A stretch of 64,000 nucleotides of DNA from Wenzhouxiangellaceae bacterium (GCA_028289455.1 JANQPN010000009.1:1-64000), one strand, 5' to 3'. Counted from the first letter of the stretch, positions 9,477 to 18,492 are shown. The notes: a model not told the origin generated them from the sequence alone. Translations and numbers: made by a program.

Positions 9477-10301
9477 TTATACCTCCATACTCAGGTAATT
9501 CCAGATTTGCACCAGTGTTTTGGACTCCGGCCGGAGCACTTCATAGTGGTCGCCTTTAGGATCGATAAAAAGCTCTGCGTTATCTATCAGCTGTTCTATG
9601 GTCTTAGCGCTGTTGACATTGCTTTGCGCATCATTTTCACCTGCCAGCATATAGGTTCTGTGCTTAACGCTGCCGGCAAGATTTTCAAAATCACAGGAGC
9701 GGTAGGAAAGGTAGTTCACACCGTAGCGGTGCAGATAATGGACTTCCGAAAATGGCAGCTCAATACCATCCGGGATGTTTTTGGCGTTGAAATTAATATT
9801 GCCTTTAATTTTGTCGAGTATCAGCTTTGCACGATCCTGATCCTGCGAAGCTATTGACAATATATTATCGATATCACTGCCGAACTGCGTGACACAGCCC
9901 GGCTTGTCCATTAACGTATATTCTCCGTTAACCAATACCAGATTGCTGAACCTGTCTGGTTGTTTATTAACGGCTGCCAATGAAATGCCGGCTCCTGAGC
10001 AATAACCCACCAGGATAATTTCATCAAGCTCAAGATCATCCATTATCGTCAGCAGATCCTGGGCATGATTGTCTACCGATAAGCCGCCATTGACGAGCTG
10101 ATAATCAGCCGGCTCCAGTATTATCCGGGCTTCCCATGTAAAAATATTAAAGTACGGCGCAAAGAAGTCGAAAAATGACTTTGCATGATGCAATTTGAGC
10201 CCAAAGGGTATAACAAATGCAACCCAGGGTGCAGAATCTGCAATTTTGCTGTATGTATATCTTAGTGGTACGCCATCATGGCTATTTATAGTTTTTTCCA
10301 T
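9477..10301 (-). CDS. CmaE/SyrC-like aminoacyl transferase (alpha/beta hydrolase with Cys nucleophile)
   Basis: A 274-residue alpha/beta-hydrolase-fold protein. The nucleophile elbow is GYCSG with Cys101 in place of the usual Ser. An acid in GENDAQSN and a His in KGDHYEV complete the triad. CmaE (coronamic acid) and SyrC (syringomycin) are Cys-based members of this fold that move a halogenated aminoacyl group from one carrier protein to another. The neighbouring A domain, carrier and halogenase make the same role likely here. A type II thioesterase would normally have Ser and is the main alternative. No signal peptide is seen, so it acts in the cytoplasm. Confidence 0.85.
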   Translation of the reverse strand: MEKTINSHDGVPLRYTYSKIADSAPWVAFVIPFGLKLHHAKSFFDFFAPYFNIFTWEARIILEPADYQLVNGGLSVDNHAQDLLTIMDDLELDEIILVGYCSGAGISLAAVNKQPDRFSNLVLVNGEYTLMDKPGCVTQFGSDIDNILSIASQDQDRAKLILDKIKGNINFNAKNIPDGIELPFSEVHYLHRYGVNYLSYRSCDFENLAGSVKHRTYMLAGENDAQSNVNSAKTIEQLIDNAELFIDPKGDHYEVLRPESKTLVQIWNYLSMEV

Positions 10302-10539
10302 TAAAGACCAATTCCATAGTCAAACTTGAATATCCTATAAAGTTTTCTCAGGGTGACTATTTTTATATATCCGAAGAATTCTCTTTGTTAATTTCTGAGC
10401 AACCCTTGGTTTATATGAAGACACTTGAGGAAACGTGTTCTTATCAGTTAACTTTACTGCTTACATCCTTCATCTTAATTTTGACTCAACATCAGTATTT
10501 CTCGCACAGGTGAATACCTGCAGAATACTAATTCTGCCT

Positions 10540-10806
10540 TTACGCCTCTTCCATTTTTTTACGCAAACTCAATGGCCGCATATCTGTCCATATTTCTTCA
10601 ATATACGCCAGACACTCATGCTTATTACCCGGCTCATTTCTCTGCTCTTCAGATAATCCTGACCGGTACTGCTGAAGCCATTCCTCAGGTATCTCAACTA
10701 TATCCCAGCCTGCCGGCAGTTCCCTGCTGGCAAACCAAATTGAATACTGCTGTTCATGATTAACCACAACATTGTAAATATGCGAATCCACTTCACCCTG
10801 ATCCAT
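10540..10806 (-). CDS. MbtH-like protein (NRPS adenylation-domain chaperone)
   Basis: An 88-residue protein with the family signature: [19 protein letters not shown], and the C-terminal [18 protein letters not shown]. MbtH-like proteins bind A domains and are often needed for their folding and activity. The start is the ATG at 10806 (MDQGEVDSH), with TGGAG six to seven bases upstream; longer versions have no ribosome-binding site. It probably serves the three A domains in this cluster. The 238 bp to the next gene downstream (10302-10539) are A/T rich and hold no gene I can see. They could contain an internal promoter. Confidence 0.95.
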   Translation of the reverse strand: MDQGEVDSHIYNVVVNHEQQYSIWFASRELPAGWDIVEIPEEWLQQYRSGLSEEQRNEPGNKHECLAYIEEIWTDMRPLSLRKKMEEA

Positions 10807-10837
10807 TTTTTTCTCCAGATTTTTCTGTATCCAATAC

Positions 10838-11215
10838 TTAGTGAATTGTTTCACCCGAGGATGTCTTATCACCTACTGCGGGAGCATCTGCCTCCTGAGT
10901 CGTCAGCAGTTCAAGATACCCTTCGCCTTTTAATGTGCTTAAATCAATATCTGCGATAAAGCGCACCTGTTTATCATCCAGTGAAAGCTCACCGACCAAA
11001 TGCGCCGTCCCGCTTGCCGCTTCAAAATCCGCATTTTCCAGGTCGGTTAATGACTTATTCAACTTGAAGCCCAGCTCGGTACCACCCAGAGTTTCGGTGA
11101 ATTTAATCAGCACAAAATCCCGCTCGATACTCTGCTGCAGGTCCACCACATCCCGGTACTGACCGGCCGCTATCGGATGCTTCCCTTTTGTTAGTCGTTC
11201 AACCAGATCACTCAT
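10838..11215 (-). CDS. Small conserved-looking protein of unknown function in the NRPS cluster
   Basis: A 125-residue soluble protein without signal peptide or membrane segment. I do not recognise a characterised family. The N-terminal half contains [18 protein letters not shown]. The middle alternates charged and hydrophobic residues ([21 protein letters not shown], which suggests beta strands) and leads to GEGYLELL. The last 20 residues look disordered. It lies between the ABC exporter and the mbtH-like gene, 31 bases before the latter, so it is almost certainly in the same operon. A role in peptide assembly, self-protection or export is possible but unproven. Confidence 0.75.
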   Translation of the reverse strand: MSDLVERLTKGKHPIAAGQYRDVVDLQQSIERDFVLIKFTETLGGTELGFKLNKSLTDLENADFEAASGTAHLVGELSLDDKQVRFIADIDLSTLKGEGYLELLTTQEADAPAVGDKTSSGETIH

Positions 11216-11277
11216 TTTTATTCAACCATTACTAATAATTTCAATTTGATCTTCAACATAAATACCGATCTTTGATA

Positions 11278-13143
11278 TCAGACAGCTTCCTTCAGTCCGG
11301 TATCGGCAAACTGCAGATGAGCCAGCCGGGAATACAGTCCGTCACCGGCCACCAGCTCATCATGTGTTCCACTACCCACGATTGAGCCCTCTTCCAGAAC
11401 GATTATCTTGTCTGCTTTGCGCACAGTGGACAGGCGATGTGCAATCACCAATGTGGTCCGGTTTTCCATTAATTTCTCCAGGGCATCCTGCACTTTGCTT
11501 TCAGCTTCACTGTCCAGGGAACTGGTCGCTTCATCCAGCAGCAGAATAGGGGCATCCCTGAGAATGGCTCTGGCGATTGCCAGGCGCTGACGCTGCCCCC
11601 CTGACAACCTGACACCGCGCTCGCCCAGGTGGGTGTTAAGCCCTTCCGGTAAGGCTTCCACAAATTCCATACAATGTGCCGCCTGCAGCGCTGCAGTTAC
11701 CTCTTCCGCTGAGGCCTCGGGCTTGCCAAAACGGATATTCGCTTCAATAGTGTTGGCAAAAATGACCGTTTCCTGTGCCACAAAACCCAGCATGGACCGT
11801 AAATCTTCGGCCCTGATATCCCGGATATCGTGTTTATCGAGCTTAATAACGCCGTGCTGAGGATCAAAGAAGCGCAGCAACAGCTGCAGTACCGTCGATT
11901 TGCCTGCTCCGGATGGCCCGACTATTGCTACGGTCTGGCCCGGCTCAACAGTCATTGAAAAGTTCTTCAATGCATCAACACCCGGCTTGCTCGGGTATGC
12001 AAAAGTGACATCTTCAAACTGAACTGCATGCTTGATCGAACGATCTATTTCTTGCGGTTTTTCAGCAGCCGGCAGATCAGACTCTGTAGCCAGCAGCTCT
12101 GACAACCGTCCGGCTGCACCGGCAGCCCGCTGTAAAATGGTCAGCACTTCACTGATATTCGCCATTGACGTTGCTACCAGCAGCCCCAGTGCCATCAGCG
12201 TAGCCAGTTCACCACCGGTTAAACTGCCGACTATGACAGCTTTCGCGCCCTGCCAAAGCCCGAAATTCAGAAAACCGTAGACCAGTGCAACAATGATGAA
12301 TACCAGCCAGCTGCGTGCCAGAATTCGTTTTTTGGCGACTGCGTAGGCACTTTCCACACTGGCATCAAAGCGCTCTGTTTCTTCGTTCTCACGAGTGAAA
12401 GCCTGAACAATTTGGATTGCACCGTAGGTTTCATTGGCCATCGAACCTACATCGGCTATCCGGTCCTGGCTGGAACGCGACAACTGACGCACCTTGCGGC
12501 CAAAGTAAAACACCGGCAGCATGATCAGCACCGCCAGCCCAATAATCGCCCCCACCAGTACCGGACTTAAAATAATCACCAGAACGAGTGCACCAATGGC
12601 CTGCAGTATGCTGCGCAATGCAACCGGAATGGCCGCACTGACCACCACCTGGATCAGTGTGGTATCAGCAGTCAGGCGTGATGCAATTTCAGAGGGACGG
12701 TTGGTCTCAAAAAATGCCGGTGACAAACCAAGCAAATGGGTGTGAACTTTTTTTCGGATATCGGCAACTACCCGCTCACCCAACAGGGTGATCAACAATA
12801 CCCGGAAGAAGGTCGATACAGCGAGTATTGCAATCGCTGCGAATATAGCCAGAAAATAGGGCGAGACAGCGTTTGGATCGGCCGCACCGAATCCGCCGTC
12901 AATCAGAAACTCCAGCGATCTGAATATAGCCAGGGTAAACCCGGTTGAAATCAACATGGCCAACAGGCCGCCGATCAGTAATCCTTTGTAGGCGAATACA
13001 TAAGTAAATACCATCCGCAGACTGGACAGTTTTTTCAGAATCAGCAGTGGCGATGGGCGCGCGGTTTTTTTCACCGGCTTACGTGGTTGCCCCTGCAGCT
13101 CAGCTTTATCGCTTGTGGCCGCAATGTTTTTATCATTACTCAT
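11278..13143 (-). CDS. ABC exporter, fused transmembrane and ATPase domains (MsbA-like)
   Basis: A 621-residue half-transporter. A basic cytoplasmic N-terminal tail (about 40 residues) is followed by six membrane segments (about 45-330) and a C-terminal ATPase. The ATPase has Walker A GPSGAGKST, signature LSGGQRQRLAIARA, Walker B ILLLDEATSSLD and switch His in IAHRLS. The family exports lipids, lipopeptides and peptides. Placed in the NRPS operon, it is a likely exporter of the product or its precursor, comparable in position to SyrD. It follows the second FtsX permease gene by 19 bases. Confidence 0.93.
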   Translation of the reverse strand: MSNDKNIAATSDKAELQGQPRKPVKKTARPSPLLILKKLSSLRMVFTYVFAYKGLLIGGLLAMLISTGFTLAIFRSLEFLIDGGFGAADPNAVSPYFLAIFAAIAILAVSTFFRVLLITLLGERVVADIRKKVHTHLLGLSPAFFETNRPSEIASRLTADTTLIQVVVSAAIPVALRSILQAIGALVLVIILSPVLVGAIIGLAVLIMLPVFYFGRKVRQLSRSSQDRIADVGSMANETYGAIQIVQAFTRENEETERFDASVESAYAVAKKRILARSWLVFIIVALVYGFLNFGLWQGAKAVIVGSLTGGELATLMALGLLVATSMANISEVLTILQRAAGAAGRLSELLATESDLPAAEKPQEIDRSIKHAVQFEDVTFAYPSKPGVDALKNFSMTVEPGQTVAIVGPSGAGKSTVLQLLLRFFDPQHGVIKLDKHDIRDIRAEDLRSMLGFVAQETVIFANTIEANIRFGKPEASAEEVTAALQAAHCMEFVEALPEGLNTHLGERGVRLSGGQRQRLAIARAILRDAPILLLDEATSSLDSEAESKVQDALEKLMENRTTLVIAHRLSTVRKADKIIVLEEGSIVGSGTHDELVAGDGLYSRLAHLQFADTGLKEAV

Positions 13144-13162
13144 AGTGACGGTCCCGGAGTGA

Positions 13163-14377
13163 TCAACCGATTACAGCCGCAGGTTCAACATTCGATGCCC
13201 TTTTGGCGGGCAGATAAACCGCGATAATATTGACCAGCCATAGAAACAGCCCAACCGCCAATATCAAGTCGTATCGCAGTGCGCCATCACCGGTTAATGC
13301 GGGATACTTGACCGCAATTCCGATCGTTACCGCTGCACCCAGCAATAAGCCGACAACCGTCAACAAGCTGTTTTCGGCCAGAAAGTAACGCAGAATGTCT
13401 TTTTTAGTAGCACCCAAAGCCCGGCGTATGCCGATCTGCTTCTGCCGTTGACTGACCAGAAATGAGGCCAGCCCGGCTATACCAAAAGCGGTGATCAGTA
13501 TTAACACGGCACTGATGCCCAGCATCAGCATGGATTGGCTTCCGCGACCGTCATATATCCGTTTTTTTGTCCGGGTCAGTACTTCATTGTTATATAAGTA
13601 CCGTCCGGGCAGCCGATAAATGGCTGTCCGCGCATCTTCCAGCAGGCGTTCTGCTGCGCCAGGCTCAACCCGCATTAAATAACCCGGGTCAAAACGATTG
13701 GCCGACCATAAAGCCATAGGCCGAATCGCTGAGTTATAGGATTTACCCACGCCGTTTAATATTTCACCGGTCATATAGTTGGTATAAATGCCGATGATTT
13801 CCGCCGGCTGATTGTCTTTCACCGGCCATAAGGTTTTACCCAATGCGTTTTCACCCGGGAACATCTCTTCCGACAGGGCCTCGCTGATCATGACCACCGA
13901 CGGATATTCGGTGGTTGCTGAAAGCTCACCCCGGATAACTTCATTGGGGTAAAAATTTCGTCCCGCCACCAGTTCAACACCCAGCACATCCAGAGCGGCG
14001 TCATTCAATTCAAAAACCGATGCCAGATAACGTTGCGCATCATCTCCCGTTTCCCTGTAAACGTTGCTGACACTGTTAGCTGCAAATGGAATCTGATTGG
14101 CAGTGGTCACGTACTCCACTCCGGGCAGCCGGCTTAAATTTTCCAGGTCCTGGACAATGGCACTTTCCCTGTCCGGGTTATCAACAAAAAACTGAGCCCG
14201 CGAGACAATCAGGTTTTGCTCATCCAGCCCCGAAGCTACATTCCAGTCTTTCAGCAGCGCACTGGTGCTGAAAGCAGAGTGAGAAACAGCAGCCAGTGTC
14301 AGTGCTATTTGCAAAATCACCATCAGCGCAATGAATTTATTTTGCTTCAAGCTGAGTAATAGTGGTCTAATTCCCAT
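13163..14377 (-). CDS. MacB/FtsX-type ABC permease (second of a pair)
   Basis: A 404-residue membrane protein. One N-terminal membrane segment (about 17-37) is followed by a large periplasmic domain (about 45-275, including a MacB-type core with YVTTANQIPF and GRNFYPNEV). Three C-terminal membrane helices contain the coupling sequence SQRQKQIGIRRALGATKKDI. No ATPase is fused; the ATPase is the separate gene at 15761-16507. It probably forms a heterodimer with the next permease upstream. The gap to that gene is 35 bases. Confidence 0.9.
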   Translation of the reverse strand: MGIRPLLLSLKQNKFIALMVILQIALTLAAVSHSAFSTSALLKDWNVASGLDEQNLIVSRAQFFVDNPDRESAIVQDLENLSRLPGVEYVTTANQIPFAANSVSNVYRETGDDAQRYLASVFELNDAALDVLGVELVAGRNFYPNEVIRGELSATTEYPSVVMISEALSEEMFPGENALGKTLWPVKDNQPAEIIGIYTNYMTGEILNGVGKSYNSAIRPMALWSANRFDPGYLMRVEPGAAERLLEDARTAIYRLPGRYLYNNEVLTRTKKRIYDGRGSQSMLMLGISAVLILITAFGIAGLASFLVSQRQKQIGIRRALGATKKDILRYFLAENSLLTVVGLLLGAAVTIGIAVKYPALTGDGALRYDLILAVGLFLWLVNIIAVYLPAKRASNVEPAAVIG

Positions 14378-14412
14378 TTGTAATTCCGTTTAACTTGTTA
14401 TTGGCTTCCCTG

Positions 14413-15774
14413 CTATTCCGTCTTCAGCTGCGGTGCCGGTGCGATATTGCAGACTTTCCAGATGGGGTAAAGCCCGGCAATTATCGTGCTTGATATTCCT
14501 ATCAATAATGCATTTTGAATCAGCTTCCAGTCCAGGCTGTAGAGCTGATTAACTGCACTGCGCGGGAATACATAATCGGTACCGTACATATAGACCTCCA
14601 GCATTCCCTGTAAGCCCAGGTAAGCCACTGCTATTCCAAGAAAACCGCCAATTAAGCCGATTACCATCAATTCAATAAGATACTGTCCCAATAAGGTATT
14701 TCGCTTGGCGCCCAGCGCCCGGCGCAGCGCCACTTCTTTTGTTTTACGGATATATTTGGCCAGCAGAATTACAATGGTGTTGAGCAGGCAGACACCCGCA
14801 AAGAACCACGCCAAGCGTTGATAAAGCTTGAATCTGTCGTCTCTGTTCAGAGCGGCATTTTGGTGTTCGATGATATTTTCCAGGAAGTTATTCTGTTCAC
14901 GCGGAAAGCGGCCCAACGCTTTTTGCTCCTCTACATAGCGGAACATGAAGTCACGGTAATCCTGTACTGAGCTTTCACTGTCAAACTCTGCCCAGAGATT
15001 TATCCACCCGCATTCCGAATTCATGATGGTTTGAATATCACCCAGTCTGAAAGCAGCCATCCGTCGCATTTCCGCTGGTGCACACTGAATTTGTGTATAA
15101 CGTGGCAGGTTCATGCTGGCGGCAAATTCCTGCGGGATGAATATATCGTCAGAAAAACCACGGAAAAAACTGCGGTCATAGAATTGGCTTTTAATGGTCC
15201 ATTCATCCAAAACACCGACTACCGTGGCGACTGCATTGATAACCGTAATTTGCCTGCCGACACTATCTTCGCCCCCGAACAATGTGTTGTTCAGCCTGCG
15301 GGTTATCACCACCACTGCATCACCGCGGCGGCCTGCTTCTTCCGACCAGCCCGATCCATACAGAAACGGCGTGTTGAACATGCTGAAAAAGCTGTGCGTC
15401 GTTACCACAGCAGGCGCACGTACCGGATTAATATCCTGCTCTCTGGTATTAACGATGCCACGGGTTTTCCAGACGATGGTCTGCTGCTGTGCCGGTGTGT
15501 CCGAATCGAGCAGATTTATCGCATCGCGGTAACTGAGGCTGGGCAGCTGAGCTGCTTCCTCTATATTCTGTGCATCAATATCCCGGTTATCCATCTGTAC
15601 CAGATAAATATTTTCCGTGTCCTCACCGACCGGTAAGCTTCTCATCTGATACGACTGCGCCTGAATCGTCATCAGAATTCCCAGACCAACCGCTATTGCC
15701 AGCACTGCCAGTGCACTCAAACCCGGTGTTTGCCGCAGGCTCAGCCAGGCCAGCTGGAGGTTATACGCCAGCAT
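14413..15774 (-). CDS. MacB/FtsX-type ABC permease (first of a pair)
   Basis: A 453-residue protein with the same layout as its neighbour: N-terminal helix (about 18-38), a periplasmic domain of roughly 270 residues, and three C-terminal helices with the motif KTKEVALRRALGAKRNTLLG. Its start overlaps the end of the ATPase gene by 14 bases, so the two are translated together. MacB-type systems pump peptides, macrolides or siderophores from the periplasm through an outer-membrane channel. They do not move substrate across the inner membrane. No TolC-like channel is visible in the window. Confidence 0.9.
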   Translation of the reverse strand: MLAYNLQLAWLSLRQTPGLSALAVLAIAVGLGILMTIQAQSYQMRSLPVGEDTENIYLVQMDNRDIDAQNIEEAAQLPSLSYRDAINLLDSDTPAQQQTIVWKTRGIVNTREQDINPVRAPAVVTTHSFFSMFNTPFLYGSGWSEEAGRRGDAVVVITRRLNNTLFGGEDSVGRQITVINAVATVVGVLDEWTIKSQFYDRSFFRGFSDDIFIPQEFAASMNLPRYTQIQCAPAEMRRMAAFRLGDIQTIMNSECGWINLWAEFDSESSVQDYRDFMFRYVEEQKALGRFPREQNNFLENIIEHQNAALNRDDRFKLYQRLAWFFAGVCLLNTIVILLAKYIRKTKEVALRRALGAKRNTLLGQYLIELMVIGLIGGFLGIAVAYLGLQGMLEVYMYGTDYVFPRSAVNQLYSLDWKLIQNALLIGISSTIIAGLYPIWKVCNIAPAPQLKTE

Positions 15775-16507
15775 GTTCTGCCTCTTGCTGAGGTTGTGCG
15801 TTGATGTCTACAACTGATGCTGCAGCCTTGTGGCTGGGCTGTTCATTTTTAAGCACTCTGCCGTCCAGAATATTGATGTTGCGGCTGGCCCTGGCGGCCA
15901 GTTCATCGTCATGAGTGACCATGATGATGGTGGTTCCGTCCCGATTAATCTTTTCCAGCAGCTCCATAACTTCTGCAGCCATGCTGGAATCCAGGTTTCC
16001 GGTTGGTTCGTCAGCCAGCAAAAACCGTGGCTCGCCGGCCAATGCCCGGGCAATCGCTACCCGCTGCTGCTGACCGCCGGATAGCTGTCCGGGCAAGTGT
16101 TTACGCCTTGAGGTTAAACCGACTATTTCCAGCGCGTTGTCTATCCGCTGTTTGCGTTCGCTGGCACTGAAACCGCGATAGCGTAACGGCACCTCGACAT
16201 TATCAAATACAGGCAGATCAGACAGCAGATTAAAGCCCTGAAAGATGAACCCGATTTTTTCATTTCGTATCGCAGACAACTGATTATCATTCAGCCCGCT
16301 GACGTTTTGACCATCAAGAAAATAGTCGCCTTCTTCAAAGGATTCCAGCAGGCCAGCCACGTTCAAGAAAGTTGTTTTACCTGAGCCGGACGGGCCGGTG
16401 ACGGTAATAAATTCACCAGCTTCGATTTGTAAATCTATCTTATTGAGCGCGTGTGTCTCAATTTGAGAAGTACGATAAATCTTGCTGACTCCTGTCATTT
16501 TTAGCAT
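15761..16507 (-). CDS. MacB-type ABC ATPase (LolD/MacB family)
   Basis: A 248-residue ATPase. It has Walker A GPSGSGKTT, Q-loop FIFQGFNLL, signature LSGGQQQRVAIARAL, Walker B FLLADEPTGNLD and H-loop MVTHDDELA. The last 30 residues after the fold (HKAAASVVDINAQPQQEAEH) look disordered. The next gene overlaps it by 14 bases and encodes the permease. With the adaptor upstream it forms a split MacAB-like tripartite pump; canonical MacB fuses ATPase and permease. Confidence 0.94.
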   Translation of the reverse strand: MLKMTGVSKIYRTSQIETHALNKIDLQIEAGEFITVTGPSGSGKTTFLNVAGLLESFEEGDYFLDGQNVSGLNDNQLSAIRNEKIGFIFQGFNLLSDLPVFDNVEVPLRYRGFSASERKQRIDNALEIVGLTSRRKHLPGQLSGGQQQRVAIARALAGEPRFLLADEPTGNLDSSMAAEVMELLEKINRDGTTIIMVTHDDELAARASRNINILDGRVLKNEQPSHKAAASVVDINAQPQQEAEHAGV

Positions 16508-16658
16508 AACTTGCTACTCCTTTAGAATTCGCTGCTGTCTTTATGTCTGCTGCGCTTTAACCCATTCAGGTCAGTATTATTTTTTAATCAAAACGCTTGT
16601 AATGCGGCTTTTATTATTTGCTCCTGAAAACCACACCACAGAATGTCCAACCCGATGC

Positions 16659-17936
16659 TTAATCGGTAATCAATAAGGTCTCTACATCGTTAAACCTGTC
16701 CAGGCTTGAGGTGATGATTTGCTCACCTTCCTGTAAGCCGTTGGCCACCTCCACTTCCGCAATGCTGCGTGCGCCAAGCATGATGCTGCGACGGGTTGCT
16801 ATATCGTTATTCAGCACATACGCGATGCGCCCGCCACCGCTTTCCACAAATGCACCGTTACGAATTTTCAATACGTCCTGCTTGTCTTCAATGATGATGC
16901 GGACATTCACCCGCTGGTTCTGGCGCAGGCCGTCAACACTGCCCAGAAAGCCCATACGTCCGACTACAAATCCGTCCTGGACTTCAGGCGAAATCGAAAC
17001 CAGTTCACCGAGCTTGCTTTCGCCATTGAAGGTAACCTCAGAACTCATCCCAATGGATAGATCGTCGGCATAGCTTTCCGGAATTGATAAGTCGATTTCC
17101 AGAGTGGTCAGATCGACCAGGGTGATCAACAATGCATTGGCGGCAATATTGTCCCGGTCCCGTATATTGATATTTCCGACCACGCCATCGATAGGCGACT
17201 TCAGTTGCAGTTCTTCAACACGACGGGTTATATCCTCTACCACCAGCTGCTGACGATCGACTTCAAACCGCTTGGCCTGTAATTCAAACTCCAGGTTTTC
17301 CTCTTCCAGCTCCAGGTTCTGGATGGCGTGCTGATATTCAAATTCAGCTTTCTTCAATTCAGCAACCCGCTGCTCATACTCCGCCTGGCTGATGATATGA
17401 CTGCCGATTGACTCATCGGCGCGTTTCTTTTTACTTTTTTCAAGCTCAACATTAACACCAGCCAGCTCTTTGGCATGCTGCAGGTCTTTCAAGGTGTTTT
17501 TGGTTTGAATTTCCTGCCGCCCAAGCTCCAGTTTCGATTGCTCCAGACTGGTCTTCTCTTGGACCAGCTGATTATCCAGCTGGGGACTTTCAATCACTGC
17601 CAGCAGCTGATTTCTGCTGATGTGTTCGCCGGATTTGATGTTGAGATTAATGATGCCGTCGGCGGGGGCATAAATGGTTGGGCTGTTGGAGGCGACAATC
17701 GTGCCTTCCACCGCTATATCCCGCTGCAGATCACCCCGCGTGACTGTTGCAAACCTGAGCAGATCACGGGATACCGACATATCCGAGCTGTTCAGTTTCT
17801 GAACGGCTGGAACCGTCACCGATAAGAAAGTCAATATGAGCACAGCTGCAACCGCGCCCACTGCAGTTTTGACCAGTGTGGTTTTCTGTTTGAACCGGGG
17901 TGTGATTTCCCGATCTTGTCCTGCCGTTCCTAGCAT
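16659..17936 (-). CDS. Periplasmic adaptor (membrane fusion) protein, HlyD/MacA type
   Basis: A 425-residue protein. An N-terminal membrane anchor (about 23-45) is followed by a biotinyl-lipoyl-like segment (ADGIINLNIKSGEHISRNQ), a long coiled-coil hairpin (about 125-250, rich in E, K and Q), the second lipoyl half (LKSPIDGVVGNINIRDRDNI), and beta-barrel and membrane-proximal domains. It should link the inner-membrane ABC pump to an outer-membrane channel. It is the first gene of the leftward operon. The start is the ATG at 17936, with AGGA about ten bases upstream. Confidence 0.93.
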   Translation of the reverse strand: MLGTAGQDREITPRFKQKTTLVKTAVGAVAAVLILTFLSVTVPAVQKLNSSDMSVSRDLLRFATVTRGDLQRDIAVEGTIVASNSPTIYAPADGIINLNIKSGEHISRNQLLAVIESPQLDNQLVQEKTSLEQSKLELGRQEIQTKNTLKDLQHAKELAGVNVELEKSKKKRADESIGSHIISQAEYEQRVAELKKAEFEYQHAIQNLELEEENLEFELQAKRFEVDRQQLVVEDITRRVEELQLKSPIDGVVGNINIRDRDNIAANALLITLVDLTTLEIDLSIPESYADDLSIGMSSEVTFNGESKLGELVSISPEVQDGFVVGRMGFLGSVDGLRQNQRVNVRIIIEDKQDVLKIRNGAFVESGGGRIAYVLNNDIATRRSIMLGARSIAEVEVANGLQEGEQIITSSLDRFNDVETLLITD

Positions 17937-18073
17937 GAGACCGCTTCCTGCTCAACTCCATGTTGATGGCTTTCACCAGCGCGTGAATACCATTTATTTA
18001 GATCCTTCTAGGGTGTCCTTACCGTTTACCCCTTCCTTCGTACGAGTGTATGTGTAGGATTGTGAGGAATGAA

Positions 18074-18102
18074 AGTATAATCATTACCCATTTAAACTAC
18101 AA
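18074..18102 (-). promoter_or_regulatory. Candidate promoter for the leftward export/NRPS operon
   Basis: On the minus strand there is TTGTAG (-35, 18097-18102), a 17-base spacer and TATACT (-10, 18074-18079). The -10 matches consensus at five of six positions; the -35 is weak, at three of six. It lies about 140 bases before the adaptor start. The 424 bp between the adaptor gene and tRNA-Met (17937-18360) hold no gene I can support. They contain this site and the palindrome at 18113-18132. Confidence 0.4.
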
Positions 18103-18112
18103 CCAGTACATA

Positions 18113-18132
18113 TTCCATATTGTAATATGGAA
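18113..18132. promoter_or_regulatory. Perfect 9-bp inverted repeat, candidate operator
   Basis: TTCCATATT-GT-AATATGGAA is a perfect dyad with a 2-base centre. It ends 10 bases upstream of the candidate -35 box of the adaptor/NRPS operon. Size and position fit a binding site for a dimeric regulator. No regulator gene is visible next to it. Confidence 0.5.
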
Positions 18133-18360
18133 ACTTTAATATTTTGTTACGTGATACGACCAATGCCGGTCAATTCACCCCTTTTGTCATCCAAATATCT
18201 TTGTCTTGCGATAACTGGGCCGAAATCCCCGCGCGCACCAAAACAGGACGTAACCTATTGATATTAATGCTCTCTTGACAAGCACCAGGAAACAAAAGTT
18301 CCTGCTATCAGAACAATCAGCATCGCAGATATGAAATGATTGTGCCTGAATAAAGAATAA

Positions 18361-18437
18361 TGGTGGTGATGGGTGGACTTGAACCACCGACCTCAGCATT
18401 ATGAGTGCCGCGCTCTAACCAACTGAGCTACATCACC
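18361..18437 (-). tRNA. tRNA-Met (anticodon CAT, elongator type)
   Basis: The minus strand folds as a cloverleaf. The acceptor stem is GGTGATG with CATCACC, the D stem is GCTC/GAGC, the anticodon loop is CTCATAA (CAT), the T stem is GGTGG/CCACC with loop TTCAAGT, the discriminator base is A, and the CCA is encoded. The first acceptor pair is G-C, unlike initiator tRNA. Its 3' end faces the NRPS/export cluster. Confidence 0.95.
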
Positions 18438-18492
18438 GCCGGGGAACAGCGTATTCTCGCAGTATTCACGGGATTGTCAACCTTTTAGGCGA

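Noticed and set aside
9477..10301. Ordinary type II thioesterase
   Set aside because: The nucleophile elbow is GYCSG with Cys, and the gene context matches CmaE/SyrC-type shuttle enzymes better.
10302..10539. Possible internal promoter of the halogenation cassette
   Set aside because: The stretch is A/T rich with several weak look-alikes, but no -35/-10 pair stands out enough to list.
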